Shown: piece by piece, positions 52,401-60,951 of the stretch
How positions within the stretch are numbered: the stretch's first letter is position 1
How the letters are laid out: the number at the start of each line of letters is the position of its first letter
Source: Streptomyces antimycoticus
Lineage (GTDB): Bacteria > Actinomycetota > Actinomycetes > Streptomycetales > Streptomycetaceae
Length of the DNA: 64,000 bases
Direction: 5' to 3'
NCBI RefSeq assembly: GCF_005405925.1
Contig: NZ_BJHV01000001.1
Location: 8,990,001-9,054,000, forward strand
Program-made: the position numbers and the translations under genes
The notes under the pieces: generated by a model
Told to the model about the DNA's origin: nothing
What the model saw: only the letters and a program-made list of their open reading frames with translations
Database searches by the model: none

Positions 52401-54103
52401 GGCTTGGTGGTGGCCTTCGCCTTCTCCTCCAGGCTGGAGGGGGAGGGGTAGCGCGGGCCCCACACATCGGCGAACGGGGCGTCGCCGTCAGGGCTGTTGG
52501 GCTGGTGGTAGACCGGCCGGGCCGGGTCCTCGCGGTCCAGGAAGTCGGCCATCGCGTAGTGGGCCTTGCCCAGTCCGGCCTCGTTGCCGGTGTCCCACAT
52601 CAGCACGCTGGGATGGTTCTTGTCCCGTTCGTACATGGCCGTGAGGCGGTCCATGAACGCGGCCTGCCACTCGGGCCGCTCGGCCAGACAGTCGTCCGGG
52701 CAGGCGTCGTGGTGATGGGTCTCGATGTCCACCTCGTCGTCGATCCACAGACCGCGTGCGTCGGCCTGTTCGTAGAGGTACGGATCCGAGGGGTAGTGGG
52801 AGGTGCGCACGGAGTTGACGTTGAGCTGCTTCATCAGGGAGACGTCCGAGGCGGTGCGCTCACGAGTGGCGTGGCGGCCGGTGCCGGGGTCGGTCTCGGA
52901 GCGGTTGACGCCCTTGATGAGGATGCGCTTGCCGTTGACGAGGAGCTGTCTGTCCTTGATCTCGACCTCGCGGAAGCCCACCGGCTGGGCCGTGGTGTGG
53001 GTGACGGTGCCATCGGCGCCGGTGAGCCGGACGACGAGGGTGTAGAGATGGGGCGTCTCATCGGTCCACTTGGCCGGATTGGCCACGTCCGCGGTGAGGG
53101 TGGTGGACCCGCTGCCGTCGGCCACCGTTCCCGACATCGTTGTCACCTTGTGTCCGCGCTGGTCGTAGAGCGTGCCGAGGACCTTGCGCTCATCCGTGGC
53201 GCGCCGCGGGCCCTTGGTGGCCACGTCGACCTCGGCGGTCAGCCGGGCGTCGCGGTACCGGGCGTCCAGATCGGTCTTCACCGTGATGTCCCGCAGATAG
53301 GTGGCCGGGGTGGAGTACAGCCCGACCGAGCGGAAGATGCCCGAGAAGCGCCACTGGTCGTAGTCCTCCAGATGCGCCCCCGAACCCCAGCGGTGCACCT
53401 GCACCGCGACGGTGTTGCGACCCGGGTGCAGCCGGTCGCTGATGTCGAACTCGGCGGGGGTGTAGCCGCCCTGGTCATAGCCGGCGTAGGAGCCGTTCAC
53501 CCACAGCAGATAGCCGCTGGTGACGCCCTCGAAGCGCAGAAACGTCCGCCGCTTCTCCCAGCTCTTCGGCAGCTCGAAGGTCTTGACGTAGGCGCCCGTG
53601 GGGTTGACGTCATGCGGGACCTTCGGGGGAGCGTCCGGATACATCTCGGTGGGGATGTTCCGGAACACCGGATGGTCGAGGCCGTCCGTCTGCCAGGTGT
53701 GCGGCACGCTCACACTGCGCCAGCCGCCGCGCGAGGTGTCATAGCCCTCGGTGAAGAAGTCCTTCGGCACCTCCTCGGGGCGGTCGGACATATGGAGCTT
53801 CCAGTTGCCGTCGAGCGAGGCGGTCCAGCGGCTCCTGGAGCCGCCGTCGAGGGCGCCGGCGGTGCCGGTGTACGGGGTCAGCCGCGCATGGGCGGGCTCC
53901 TGGCCGACCGAGGTGACCTCGGGGTCCTCCAGCAGCTTGTAGACATCCGCGGGCGGATCGGGGGGATTCGCCGCTGCCGCCGGGGCGGCGGGGGCGGCGA
54001 GCGCGAGGGCCAGGGCGAAGGCGGCGAGCCGGGATATCCGGGGCGGCCGGGGTGGCCGGGAGAAGCGGGGGAGGAGGAGACGACGACGGAGGCGTCGGGA
54101 CAT
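49496..54103 (-). CDS. Secreted glycoside hydrolase family 2 beta-galactosidase, 1535 aa
   Basis: A signal peptide (Arg-rich start, then LAAFALALALAAPAAPAAAA) is followed by the GH2 sugar-binding jelly roll (about residues 70-250), an Ig-like domain and the TIM barrel (about 340-870). The acid/base is Glu508 in GNEAG and the nucleophile is Glu573 in MGEYAHAMGN, as in LacZ. A LamG-type lectin domain (about 640-800) interrupts the barrel. It is followed by the small-chain domain, a NEW3-type domain (about 1290-1370) and a C-terminal NPCBM domain (about 1396-1535). The extra modules suggest binding to plant or mucin polysaccharide. The ATG at 54103 is favoured over earlier frames. A LacI-like palindrome lies in its leader. 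Confidence 0.9.
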   Translation of the reverse strand: MSRRLRRRLLLPRFSRPPRPPRISRLAAFALALALAAPAAPAAAANPPDPPADVYKLLEDPEVTSVGQEPAHARLTPYTGTAGALDGGSRSRWTASLDGNWKLHMSDRPEEVPKDFFTEGYDTSRGGWRSVSVPHTWQTDGLDHPVFRNIPTEMYPDAPPKVPHDVNPTGAYVKTFELPKSWEKRRTFLRFEGVTSGYLLWVNGSYAGYDQGGYTPAEFDISDRLHPGRNTVAVQVHRWGSGAHLEDYDQWRFSGIFRSVGLYSTPATYLRDITVKTDLDARYRDARLTAEVDVATKGPRRATDERKVLGTLYDQRGHKVTTMSGTVADGSGSTTLTADVANPAKWTDETPHLYTLVVRLTGADGTVTHTTAQPVGFREVEIKDRQLLVNGKRILIKGVNRSETDPGTGRHATRERTASDVSLMKQLNVNSVRTSHYPSDPYLYEQADARGLWIDDEVDIETHHHDACPDDCLAERPEWQAAFMDRLTAMYERDKNHPSVLMWDTGNEAGLGKAHYAMADFLDREDPARPVYHQPNSPDGDAPFADVWGPRYPSPSSLEEKAKATTKPIIMGEYAHAMGNSLGNFREFWAVVRKYPQVQGGYIWDWAEQNITQPLLTTPDTSGNDILSYVSGKPDLVAGHRGKALELSGLDDFVEVYRDPKLDAVSDALTLDAWVKPADWTGSFTVIAKGDHSYALKMRDKDTLEFFVYGDGDWHTVAADVPDGWYGSWHRVSGTFDGRTLRLLIDGKQTASADWTGAVGSSAQPVNIGRNPETEQENIRTRMAHGTVDQVRVYHKALSADQLATDPSADAVLALDFDRLDRKGEFLSYGAGTGGVDGVVSSDRTVQPEARAMAAVHAPIRISGDQARAGRIEVRNERSFTGTDDLRLRWRITEGARTLAQGSRTLDLAAGQRTTLQLPKPPANPQDADRQLTVEAVRATDTAWAKAGDRVAVEQFDIGGRQLAGTVPARAPGKVKATTSGGRLTVSGDGFSYGFDRASGELVSMKSGGRELLGSGPELDAWRAPLSNEIGSEEGPWREAGLDRLRTEPGKVTVDERDGEVVVTVPSSAAAPGVKDSSFAQTLRYTVSGTGELRLDHRVEARGAARTVPYLPRIGLSLRLPDRYDRFTWYGRGPQENYTDREDGAPVGVYSTDVDEQFAGYTKPQDYGNHEDVRWASLSDGSGGLLVSGDFSAGVTPYTGIDRAAYPFALRKDPGGNTLHLDHAVSGVSETFHTVLPQYQVRPAKEYAYTLRLRPLTGTEARTGTPHGPVVCAPEAKLTAADTTVAAGGTTSAELTVTNPCDTPLRDVTAAFGLAEGWTAEPGTLDLGDLAAGRTATVRTEITRGEGTPDGLRPAVADVRATSAGGARVSGSASAEIDGTPPPPRGDVAVSTLDFLTADNGWGPVERDHSNGESAPGDGKTLTVGGTTYERGLGTHADATVEVFLGGNCSSFTAEAGVDDEVGADGSVVFEVYADGERVYRGETVRGPDAAVPVKADVEGAQRLRLRVTDGGDGNAHDHADWGAATVRCGTGGTE

Positions 54104-54128
54104 CTGGTGGTCCACCCTTCTGTGGGTG

Positions 54129-54142
54129 TGGAAAACGCTCCA
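54129..54142. promoter_or_regulatory. Imperfect LacI-type operator upstream of the beta-galactosidase gene
   Basis: In the gene's sense the site reads TGGAGCG-TTTTCCA, with outer TGGA/TCCA arms. It resembles the GGAGCGCTCC boxes of Streptomyces LacI-family sugar repressors and lies 26-39 bases upstream of the start. Confidence 0.35.
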
Positions 54143-54289
54143 GAGTGAACAGGCCCGCACATTAGCCAACGTGTCCTCTCAGGCCAAGATGTTCCGACCG
54201 ACTCACCGTCGGCCGGGCGCGGCTACCGTGAAGAGAGTGAGGGCCGTGCGGAATGCCGCGCCGGGCGCGGTGAGGCCGACGGAGGCACC

Positions 54290-56014
54290 GTGGGTATGGA
54301 GAGCGCGAGGAGTACGGAGTCCCTGCCCCAGCTGCGACTGGACGAGCTGCTGGAGGAACTGCAGCTGCGCATCGACGGGGTGCGCGGCACCCAGGACCGG
54401 GTGCACAGCCTGCTGGAGGCCGTCCTGTCGGTGGGCCGGGAGCTGGATCTTTCGCATGTGCTGCGGAGGATCGTCGAGGCCGCCGTGGTGCTCGTGGACG
54501 CCGAATACGGCGCGCTGGGGGTGATCGGCGAGGACCAGCGGCTGGCCGAATTCCTGCCGGTGGGCACCGACAAGGACCGGATCGAGGCGATCGGGCATCT
54601 GCCGTCCGGCCACGGCCTCCTGGGGGAGCTGATCCGCCATCCCCAGCCGCTGCGGCTCGGCGAGCTCTCGGAGCATCCGGCCTCCTACCGCTTTCCGCCG
54701 GACCATCCGCCGATGGGCTCCTTCCTCGGGGTGCCCATCCGGGTGCGCGACGAGATCTTCGGCAACCTCTATCTCACCGAGAAGCGCGGCGGTAAGGAGT
54801 TCGACGGCGAGGACGAGACGGTGCTGTCCACCCTCGCCGTGGCCGCCGGAGTGGCCATCGAGAACGCCCGGCTGTACGAGGAGGCCCGGCACCGCCAGCG
54901 CTGGCTGGAGGCTAATGCCGAGGTCACCCACAGCCTGCTGTCCGGAGTGGACGAGACCCGGGTCCTGGAGCTGATCGTCGAGCATGCCCGCCGGATCCTC
55001 TCCGCCGATCTGGGCGTGCTGATGCTGCCGGTGGCCGGCACCGACGAACTGCAGGTCGAGGTGGCGGCGGGGACCGATGCCGAGGCCCACCGCGGTCTGG
55101 TGCTGCCCCGCCGGGGCACCTTCGGCGGTGCGGCCTTCACCGCCTCCGAGCCGGTGACCAGCACCGACGTCCAGAACGACCCGCGGATCACCGTCGGCCC
55201 GCAGCGCTGGGAGGGTCTCGGCCCGGCCGTCGCGGTGCCGATGCGGACGAGCGATGGAGTGGGCGGAGTGCTCTCGCTGGCCCGCATGGCGGACAGCCCC
55301 GCCTTCACCCAGATCGAGACCGACACCCTGCTGGGCTTCGCGGGCCAGGCGGCCATCGCGATGAAACTGGCCGAGCGGCGGCGCGACGCGGAGCAGCTCG
55401 CGCTGCTCGAGGACCGCGACCGGATCGCCCGCGATCTGCACGACCTGGCCATCCAGCGGCTCTTCGCCGCCGGGATGACGCTGCAGTCCACCCTGCGCTT
55501 CGTCCAGCACCCGGAGGGCTCCGAACGGCTGCTGCGGGTGGTGGACGACCTGGACGACACCATCAAGATCATCCGCTCGACGATCTTCGGGCTGCGCTCG
55601 CACGAGGCGGGCCCCGCCGTCCAGGGGCTGCGGGTCCGTACCGCCAAGACCATCGAGGAGGCCGTGCCCGCGCTCGGCTTCACCCCCTCGCTGCGCACCG
55701 AGGGCCTGGTCGACACCGATGTGCCGCGCACCGTCGCGGACGACATGGTCGCCGTCCTGGCCGAGGCGATGTCGAACATCGCCCGGCACGCACGGGCCGA
55801 CGCCGCCGAGATCTCGCTGGTCGTGGCGGCCGGGCGACTGACCCTCATGGTCACGGACAACGGGATGGGCATCCCCGAGGGCGGCCGTCGCAGCGGACTG
55901 CGCAACATGGCCGAGCGCGCCGAGAAACTCGGCGGTGAGCTGGAGCTCGCCGAGCCGCCGGGCGGCGGCACCCGCCTGGTGTGGGGCGTACCGCTGCCGG
56001 AGCGGCAGGCGTAG
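54290..56014 (+). CDS. Two-GAF sensor histidine kinase (DevS/OsdK-like)
   Basis: A 574-residue cytoplasmic kinase without membrane segments. It has two GAF domains (about residues 60-200 and 215-365), a HisKA_3 dimerisation domain with the phospho-histidine in DRIARDLHDLAIQRLFA near residue 380, and an HATPase domain (EAMSNIARHARAD, DNGMGIPEGG, GGTRLVWGVP). In DevS and DosT of mycobacteria and OsdK of Streptomyces the GAF region senses oxygen or redox through haem or Fe-S. Neighbouring genes fit that type. The GTG start has GGAGG upstream; an ATG two codons later is possible. Confidence 0.88.
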   Translation: MGMESARSTESLPQLRLDELLEELQLRIDGVRGTQDRVHSLLEAVLSVGRELDLSHVLRRIVEAAVVLVDAEYGALGVIGEDQRLAEFLPVGTDKDRIEAIGHLPSGHGLLGELIRHPQPLRLGELSEHPASYRFPPDHPPMGSFLGVPIRVRDEIFGNLYLTEKRGGKEFDGEDETVLSTLAVAAGVAIENARLYEEARHRQRWLEANAEVTHSLLSGVDETRVLELIVEHARRILSADLGVLMLPVAGTDELQVEVAAGTDAEAHRGLVLPRRGTFGGAAFTASEPVTSTDVQNDPRITVGPQRWEGLGPAVAVPMRTSDGVGGVLSLARMADSPAFTQIETDTLLGFAGQAAIAMKLAERRRDAEQLALLEDRDRIARDLHDLAIQRLFAAGMTLQSTLRFVQHPEGSERLLRVVDDLDDTIKIIRSTIFGLRSHEAGPAVQGLRVRTAKTIEEAVPALGFTPSLRTEGLVDTDVPRTVADDMVAVLAEAMSNIARHARADAAEISLVVAAGRLTLMVTDNGMGIPEGGRRSGLRNMAERAEKLGGELELAEPPGGGTRLVWGVPLPERQA

Positions 56015-56055
56015 GCGGTGGGCGTGTCCGTTGCGGGGGCGGTGGGCGTGCCGCC

Positions 56056-57093
56056 TCAGCGGCCCCCGTCCAGGGTCTCGGCCGCCCCGCTGCGCGGAGT
56101 GGCCGGCCCGACCGGTCCGTAACCCAGCCGGATCAGCATCTGCACATGGCCCGGCGTCCGGTGGGCGTCGCTCAGCGACCACCGCAGATCCGACCACTCC
56201 AGCGCCTGGTGCAGCAGGGAGGCCCGGACCGTGTACGAGGTCGCCAGCAGCAGTACGTGTTCCAGCGCCTGCCCGGCCCGCAGCCAGTCGGTGCGCCGGT
56301 CCTGGTCCGTGGCCAGCACGGCGATGGCCGGATGGCTCTCGAACGCCGCGGCGGGCGCATCACCGCCCCGGCGGCCGTCCGGCCCCGGACCGAGGTAGTC
56401 GCGCATGGGCAGCCGCCCGGTGACGTCCCGCGGCCCGAGGGCGGCCGCCGGGATGCCGTACGGCCCGATGTCGCGGACCCAGTCGCGGCTCTCGGCGAGC
56501 CGGCGCGGATCCCCCGAGGTGCGCCGTTCCGCCTCGGCGGTCAGCCGCAGCAGCCGCGAGGTCTCCTCGGGGCCCGCCAGCCACAGGGTGGCCCCGTGTG
56601 CCCGCGCGGCCTCCGCCAGTTCGTACAGCACCCGTGGCGGCAGCCGGCGCCCGGAGAAGGGGGAGCGGCTGCTGTGCCGCCGCCAGATGACGTCGTACAG
56701 ATCGTGGTCCGGGGCGCCGTGCGGGGCATCGTGCCGGTCGCCGTGGTGCGGGGCCTCGCGCCCGGCGCCGTCGTGGGGCGCCGCGGCCAGGCGCACCGTG
56801 GCCAGCAGATCGGGCTGTGACCGGTACGGCAGCAGCCGGACCACCGGGTCCCAGCCGAAATGGGCCACGGCGACCCGCAGATTGAACACGGCGGCCCCGG
56901 CGGAGACGCTCAGCGCCCGGCCCATCGGATCGGCGTACCGCAGCGCCCGCTCGGGGGCGGCCCGGACCTCCAGCGTGACGGTGTCGGGGTTCAGCCGATA
57001 GCGCCACGGCTGGGTGTTGTGCATCGACGGGGCGGCCACGGCCGCGGAGATGAGCTTCTCCAGGATCGCCGCGTCGAGCATTGCGGGCTGCAT
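56056..57093 (-). CDS. Acg-family nitroreductase-like protein
   Basis: A 345-residue protein of the Acg group (Rv2032-like), with two half nitroreductase folds: SAAVAAPSMHNTQPWRY near the N-terminus, WRRHSSRSPFSGRRLPP in the middle and AGQALEHVLLLATSYTVRASLLHQALEW near the end (the FMN-site positions resemble those of nitroreductases). In mycobacteria acg belongs to the DosR regulon and the protein binds FMN. An insertion AGREAPHHGDRHDAPHG (His/Asp-rich) is unusual. The ATG at 57093 has GGAGGAG upstream. It is downstream of the response regulator gene and on the same strand. Confidence 0.85.
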   Translation of the reverse strand: MQPAMLDAAILEKLISAAVAAPSMHNTQPWRYRLNPDTVTLEVRAAPERALRYADPMGRALSVSAGAAVFNLRVAVAHFGWDPVVRLLPYRSQPDLLATVRLAAAPHDGAGREAPHHGDRHDAPHGAPDHDLYDVIWRRHSSRSPFSGRRLPPRVLYELAEAARAHGATLWLAGPEETSRLLRLTAEAERRTSGDPRRLAESRDWVRDIGPYGIPAAALGPRDVTGRLPMRDYLGPGPDGRRGGDAPAAAFESHPAIAVLATDQDRRTDWLRAGQALEHVLLLATSYTVRASLLHQALEWSDLRWSLSDAHRTPGHVQMLIRLGYGPVGPATPRSGAAETLDGGR

Positions 57094-57191
57094 GGGGTCT
57101 CCTCGCCGGTGGGCCATCAGTGGTGGTGGTGGGCCGTCAGGATGGGGGCAGTTGAGGGCTACGGACGGGTCTCTGCGGCTCCGGGCCCGGG

Positions 57192-57905
57192 TCATCCCGG
57201 ATGGTCGTCGGCGGGGGGCGGGGCCGAGTGGGTCGCCAGCACCGCCGCCTGGATACGGCGCTCCACACCCAGCTTGGCCAGCAGCCGGGAGATGTGGTTC
57301 TTGACCGTCTTCTCGGACAGGAAGAGCCGCTTGCCGATCTGCCGATTGGTGAGCCCGTCGCCGATCAGCACCAGGATTTCCCGCTCGCGCGGGGACAGCC
57401 CGGCCAGCACCTCGTCCCTGGGCTCCTGCGGGGCGGTGTCGCCCCGCAGGGTGCTCATCAGCCGGGCGGTGGTGGCCGGGTCGAGCATCGACTGACCGGA
57501 GGCGACGGTCCGCACCGCCGAGACCAGGTCCGACCCCTTGATCTGCTTGAGCACGTAGCCCGCCGCCCCGGCCATGATCGCGTCCAGCAGAGCGTCGTCG
57601 TCGTCGAACGAGGTCAGCATCAGACAGGCCAGGTCCGGCATCCGGGAGCGCAGCTCACGGCAGACCGTGATGCCGTCCCCGTCCGGCAGCCGGACGTCCA
57701 GGATGGCCACAGCGGGCCGCAGCGCCGGGCCCCGGGCCAGCGCGTGGTCCACGGTTCCCGCGTCGCCGACCACCTCGATGTCCGGTTCGGCGTCCAGGAG
57801 GTCGTGCAGTCCGCGCCGGACGACTTCGTGGTCGTCGAGTACGAACACCCTGATCGGTGTCGCCGGTGTCGCCGGTGTCGCTCGTGTCGCTCGTGTCTCG
57901 GTCAT
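57192..57905 (-). CDS. NarL/LuxR-type response regulator (DosR/OsdR-like)
   Basis: A 237-residue protein with a receiver domain (residues 18-135; phospho-Asp in [10 protein letters not shown]) and a LuxR-type helix-turn-helix (about 165-230; [48 protein letters not shown], seen here as [10 protein letters not shown]). The DNA-binding domain matches the DosR type. A short repeat of ATP and ATR triplets opens the protein ([13 protein letters not shown]), encoded by GTCGCCGGT and GTCGCTCGT repeats. It is presumably the partner of the kinase at 54290, with an Acg-like gene downstream. Confidence 0.9.
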   Translation of the reverse strand: MTETRATRATPATPATPIRVFVLDDHEVVRRGLHDLLDAEPDIEVVGDAGTVDHALARGPALRPAVAILDVRLPDGDGITVCRELRSRMPDLACLMLTSFDDDDALLDAIMAGAAGYVLKQIKGSDLVSAVRTVASGQSMLDPATTARLMSTLRGDTAPQEPRDEVLAGLSPREREILVLIGDGLTNRQIGKRLFLSEKTVKNHISRLLAKLGVERRIQAAVLATHSAPPPADDHPG

Positions 57906-57981
57906 GGGCTCTCGCACTGTTCGTCCGCCGTCCGCCCTTCCCCCGGTGGGAATCGTGGCGCAGCAGGTCAGGGCAGTACCA

Positions 57982-58006
57982 GGGCCGAACGGGCCCCCAA
58001 GGGGGC
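57982..58006. promoter_or_regulatory. Candidate OsdR-type operator, overlapping GC palindromes
   Basis: GGGCC-GAACG-GGCCC (57982-57996) and GCCCCC-AA-GGGGGC (57993-58006) overlap in the 147-base divergent gap between the response regulator and the Rv1733c-like gene. Dormancy-regulator boxes in actinobacteria have GGG...CCC ends, but this GC-rich version may also be chance. Confidence 0.35.
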
Positions 58007-58052
58007 TGCCCGGCCCTCGTCCCGCCCTCCCCGCGCGTGGGACGGTCGCGAC

Positions 58053-58634
58053 ATGGGCACGGAAGTGCGGGGGCGGCGGACATGGCGGTGGCGTCGCAAT
58101 CCGCTCAGACGCCGCTCGGATGTGATCGAGGCCTGGGTCGTGCTGGTCACCGGCCTGGTGATGGCGGTCGGCGGCCCGGTGGCGGGGGTGGCCGCGGGCA
58201 CCGCCGTGGACACGTCGCTGCGGCAGGAGCGGGCGGACCGGCACCGGGTGCCCGCGGTCCTGAAGGAGGACGCGCCCGTCGCGCAGCCCGCCGGCGACGG
58301 GTCCACCACCGGCCAGGTGCGCGCGATCGTCCGGTGGACCGGCCCGGACGGCACCGTCCACACCGGCACGGCCCGGGTCCACGACGGCAGCAAGGCGGGC
58401 ACCGCCACCGAGGTCTGGACCGATGACCGGGGCCGCCTCGTCCAGCGGCCGCCCACCCCTGAGCAGATCGCCACCCGCGCGGTGCTCGCCGGGACGTCGG
58501 CCGCGGCGGGCGTGGGCGCGATCTCGCTGGCCGGACGTGGTGTGGCGCGCTGGCGCCTGGACCGCGCCCGCACCCAGGAATGGGGCCGCGCCTGGGCCGA
58601 GGTCGGCCCCCGCTGGAGCCGCCACATCCGGTGA
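58053..58634 (+). CDS. Rv1733c-like membrane protein
   Basis: A 193-residue protein with an Arg-rich N-terminus ([16 protein letters not shown]), a first membrane helix at residues 27-52, an extracytoplasmic beta-rich loop with [17 protein letters not shown] and [14 protein letters not shown], and a second helix near residues 140-165. This two-helix layout and the motif NPLRRRSD identify the Rv1733c family, part of the DosR regulon in mycobacteria. Its biochemical function is unknown. It is divergent from the response regulator. Confidence 0.85.
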   Translation: MGTEVRGRRTWRWRRNPLRRRSDVIEAWVVLVTGLVMAVGGPVAGVAAGTAVDTSLRQERADRHRVPAVLKEDAPVAQPAGDGSTTGQVRAIVRWTGPDGTVHTGTARVHDGSKAGTATEVWTDDRGRLVQRPPTPEQIATRAVLAGTSAAAGVGAISLAGRGVARWRLDRARTQEWGRAWAEVGPRWSRHIR

Positions 58635-59073
58635 CGAGCGGTCCCGTGGCGCCCGTGTCCGGCGGGTCTTTCGCGTGTGCGGCACCGCGGCTGACGCTGC
58701 CCGGGCCTGTGGCATCCCGGGCCTGTGGCATCCGGGGCCCGGGTGCTTCCCGGCGGCGCCGGGCCGCCGTATCCGGCGAGGCCCGATCATGAACCGCCGT
58801 GGCCGGCCGGTCTTGGCGCGTGTGGCATCGGCGGGACGCCGCCGGGCGGCATCCGGCGGCGGATGTGCCCAGCGGTTGCTGGGGGGCGTCGCGCGCCGCT
58901 GAGCCGCCTGGGCCCTGTCCGGTGGATCTTCGCGGATCAGCTGGCGGCGTCTGGTGCGGTGCATCGCGAGGCGGAGGGTCGTCCTCGTACCGGGTTGTAC
59001 TCGGACGATCCCGACAACGCGGCGAGGTGCCGTGCCAGGCGTCGCGGGCCCGCGACGAGCCACCGGACACGGC
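58635..59073. other. Non-coding gap before the IS element
   Basis: 439 bases with no supported gene. CGGGCCTGTGGCATC is repeated in tandem (two near-identical copies around 58705-58735), and CGTGTGGCATCGGCGGG is related. The region reads like decayed sequence or a repeat-rich spacer. The element begins at 59078. Confidence 0.4.
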
Positions 59074-59077
59074 CTAG

Positions 59078-60764
59078 AAGACTGATGAAGATCTTGGTGT
59101 GATTCTGGTTGCCGTGGTCAGGTGATAGCGGGGGTGTGCCAGGTGTCGCCGTTGTGGTTGAGTCCGAGGTTGATCAAGGTTCGCAGGTTGAGGGCTGCGG
59201 CACGGGTGTGGAGCCAGGCGTTGTTCTTGATGGTGCCGCGGTAGCGGAGTCTGCGGTTGCCGTGGGCGACGAGCCAGGCGACGGCGCGTTCGACGGGTGG
59301 TCTCCATCGTCGGTAGGCGGCTTGCCAGTCGGGGTCGGTGCTGGCCTGGTGGCGGGCAGCGGTGAGCAGGTCGTGGTGGGGGCGGATGGTGACGATCCGG
59401 CCGGTCTTGGCGGTGGTGCACTGCTTGCGCAGGGGGCAGCTGGCGCACTGGTCGGTGAAGAGCGCTTTGCGTTGCATGTGCCGCCCGGACGGCTCGCTGA
59501 GCGGGACGGTGTGTCCGGCGGGGCAGGTCACCGTGCTGCCCGCGGTGTTGATGGCGAAGTCGTCGAGGCTGAACCCGCCAAGGACAGCCGTCTTCAGCGG
59601 GGCGGGCTTGAGGAAGAGTCGGTGTCCTGCTCGGTGCAGGATCTGGCAGGTGTCGCCAGTGGAGTAGGCGCTGTCGCCGAAGACGTCCACCGGGCTGTCT
59701 TCGTCGGCGAGCAAGTCGATGCCGACAGTGGCCTCGTGGTGCTCGGTTCCGGTTGCCGGCCGCAGAGCGAGGGCGGTGTATAAGCCGGTCTCGGGCTCGA
59801 CGGCCAGGTGGGCCTTGAAGCCGTCCTGCCGGTGGGTGCGGGTCTTGTGGACGTGGCGGGCTTCGGGGTCGACGGTGGAGATCATCCGGTCGTAGGCGGT
59901 GCCCTGAGTGATGCGCCAACGCCCGTCACGGCCGTTGGAGTCCTCGGCGGGTTCGACGTCCTGTCCTGCGACCAGGGCCAGCAGGCCGAGCGCGTTCGCG
60001 GCTTTCTCCCCGAGCTGTTGGTCGGGCAGGTGGCCCAGCAGCCGCACCGCGTCGGTGACCAGTGCGTCGATGAGGTCGGCTCGGGCCTGCTCGTCGTTCC
60101 AGGCGATGCGGGGTTTGCCCGGGTCGGTGTAATCGTGGGCGGTGCACTGGATTGCTGCTTGTTCGGCCGCGTGTGGGACCTCACGGATGACTGTCCTGAT
60201 GGCGGCGATGATCTGGGTGACCGTGTCCTGGGTGGCGACCGCGTTGTCCAGCACGGTGGAGTCCAGCGCCCGACGGTGCTTGCCTTTCAGTACTCCGGTG
60301 CTCTTCACGACTTCGCGTACGGTCTCGAAGATCCGGTTCGGACGGGCGGAGCGGGCCAGCCGGCGGCGGAAGTAGGCCAGCAGCGACGGGTCGAACGCCA
60401 TGTCGTAAAGGCCCAGCCCGCACGCGGCCTTCCACCGCAGGTCACACCGCAATTCCTGCACGGTCTGGTAATCCGACAGCCCGTGCAGGGCCTGCAGAGT
60501 GATCGCAGCGGCCAGGATCTGCGGCGGCATACTCGGCCGCCCGTTCGCCGACGGATACATGTCCGCGAACATCTGAGCCGGAAACAGCCTCCCCCGATGC
60601 TCGGCCAGAAACGCGAACACACTCCCGACTGGGATCAAACCCCGACACGTCTCCCACACGTCCGGCCCGACCGTCTCCCCGACCCACTCACCCATCGCCA
60701 CGACACGAGTCTGGGCCTGCCACTCACACCGCAAGGCCAGAACCTCAAGATCTTCATCAGTCTT
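59078..60764 (-). mobile_element. Complete IS1182-family insertion sequence, 1687 bp
   Basis: Exact 19-bp terminal inverted repeats AAGACTGATGAAGATCTTG (59078-59096 and, as complement, 60746-60764) flank one transposase gene. CTAG occurs directly outside each end (59074-59077 and 60765-60768) and is either a 4-base target duplication or an extension of the repeats to 23 bp. The element is intact and may be active. It lies between convergent genes and breaks no recognisable gene. Confidence 0.9.
59118..60734 (-). CDS. IS1182-family transposase
   Basis: A 538-residue DDE transposase. The N-terminal IS1182 domain has FAFLAEHRGRLFP and AAITLQALHGLSDYQTVQELRCDLRWKAACGL (landmarks: LQALHGLSDYQ and RCDLRWKAACGL). 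Catalytic Asp regions include ALDSTVLDNA, DGFKAHLAVEPETGLYTA and VFGDSAYSTGDT. A Cys cluster CPAGHT-CASCPLRKQC looks zinc-binding, and the C-terminus has the late Glu region PPVERAVAWLV. An ATG 14 codons in (MGEWVGE) is an alternative start. The gene fills the element and lacks a frameshift. Confidence 0.92.
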   Translation of the reverse strand: MRCEWQAQTRVVAMGEWVGETVGPDVWETCRGLIPVGSVFAFLAEHRGRLFPAQMFADMYPSANGRPSMPPQILAAAITLQALHGLSDYQTVQELRCDLRWKAACGLGLYDMAFDPSLLAYFRRRLARSARPNRIFETVREVVKSTGVLKGKHRRALDSTVLDNAVATQDTVTQIIAAIRTVIREVPHAAEQAAIQCTAHDYTDPGKPRIAWNDEQARADLIDALVTDAVRLLGHLPDQQLGEKAANALGLLALVAGQDVEPAEDSNGRDGRWRITQGTAYDRMISTVDPEARHVHKTRTHRQDGFKAHLAVEPETGLYTALALRPATGTEHHEATVGIDLLADEDSPVDVFGDSAYSTGDTCQILHRAGHRLFLKPAPLKTAVLGGFSLDDFAINTAGSTVTCPAGHTVPLSEPSGRHMQRKALFTDQCASCPLRKQCTTAKTGRIVTIRPHHDLLTAARHQASTDPDWQAAYRRWRPPVERAVAWLVAHGNRRLRYRGTIKNNAWLHTRAAALNLRTLINLGLNHNGDTWHTPAIT

Positions 60765-60951
60765 CTAGGGGGCAGATCGCCGCCGCGGTGCGCGCGGCCG
60801 CGCGGGGCGTGGCGTAGGGGACGTCTCCTCTGCCGTCGTGCCGGGCGCGCCCTCGGTGACGGTCCCGGCCGCGCCGGGGGCCTCCCAGCGCGGCCGGGCG
60901 CGCCGTCCCGCGGCACCGACCACGCACGGCCCGCCGGGCCGCACCGCAGAC

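Noticed and set aside
49442..54148. Rightward frames opposite the beta-galactosidase
   Set aside because: Anti-sense shadows typical of high GC; no domain recognised.
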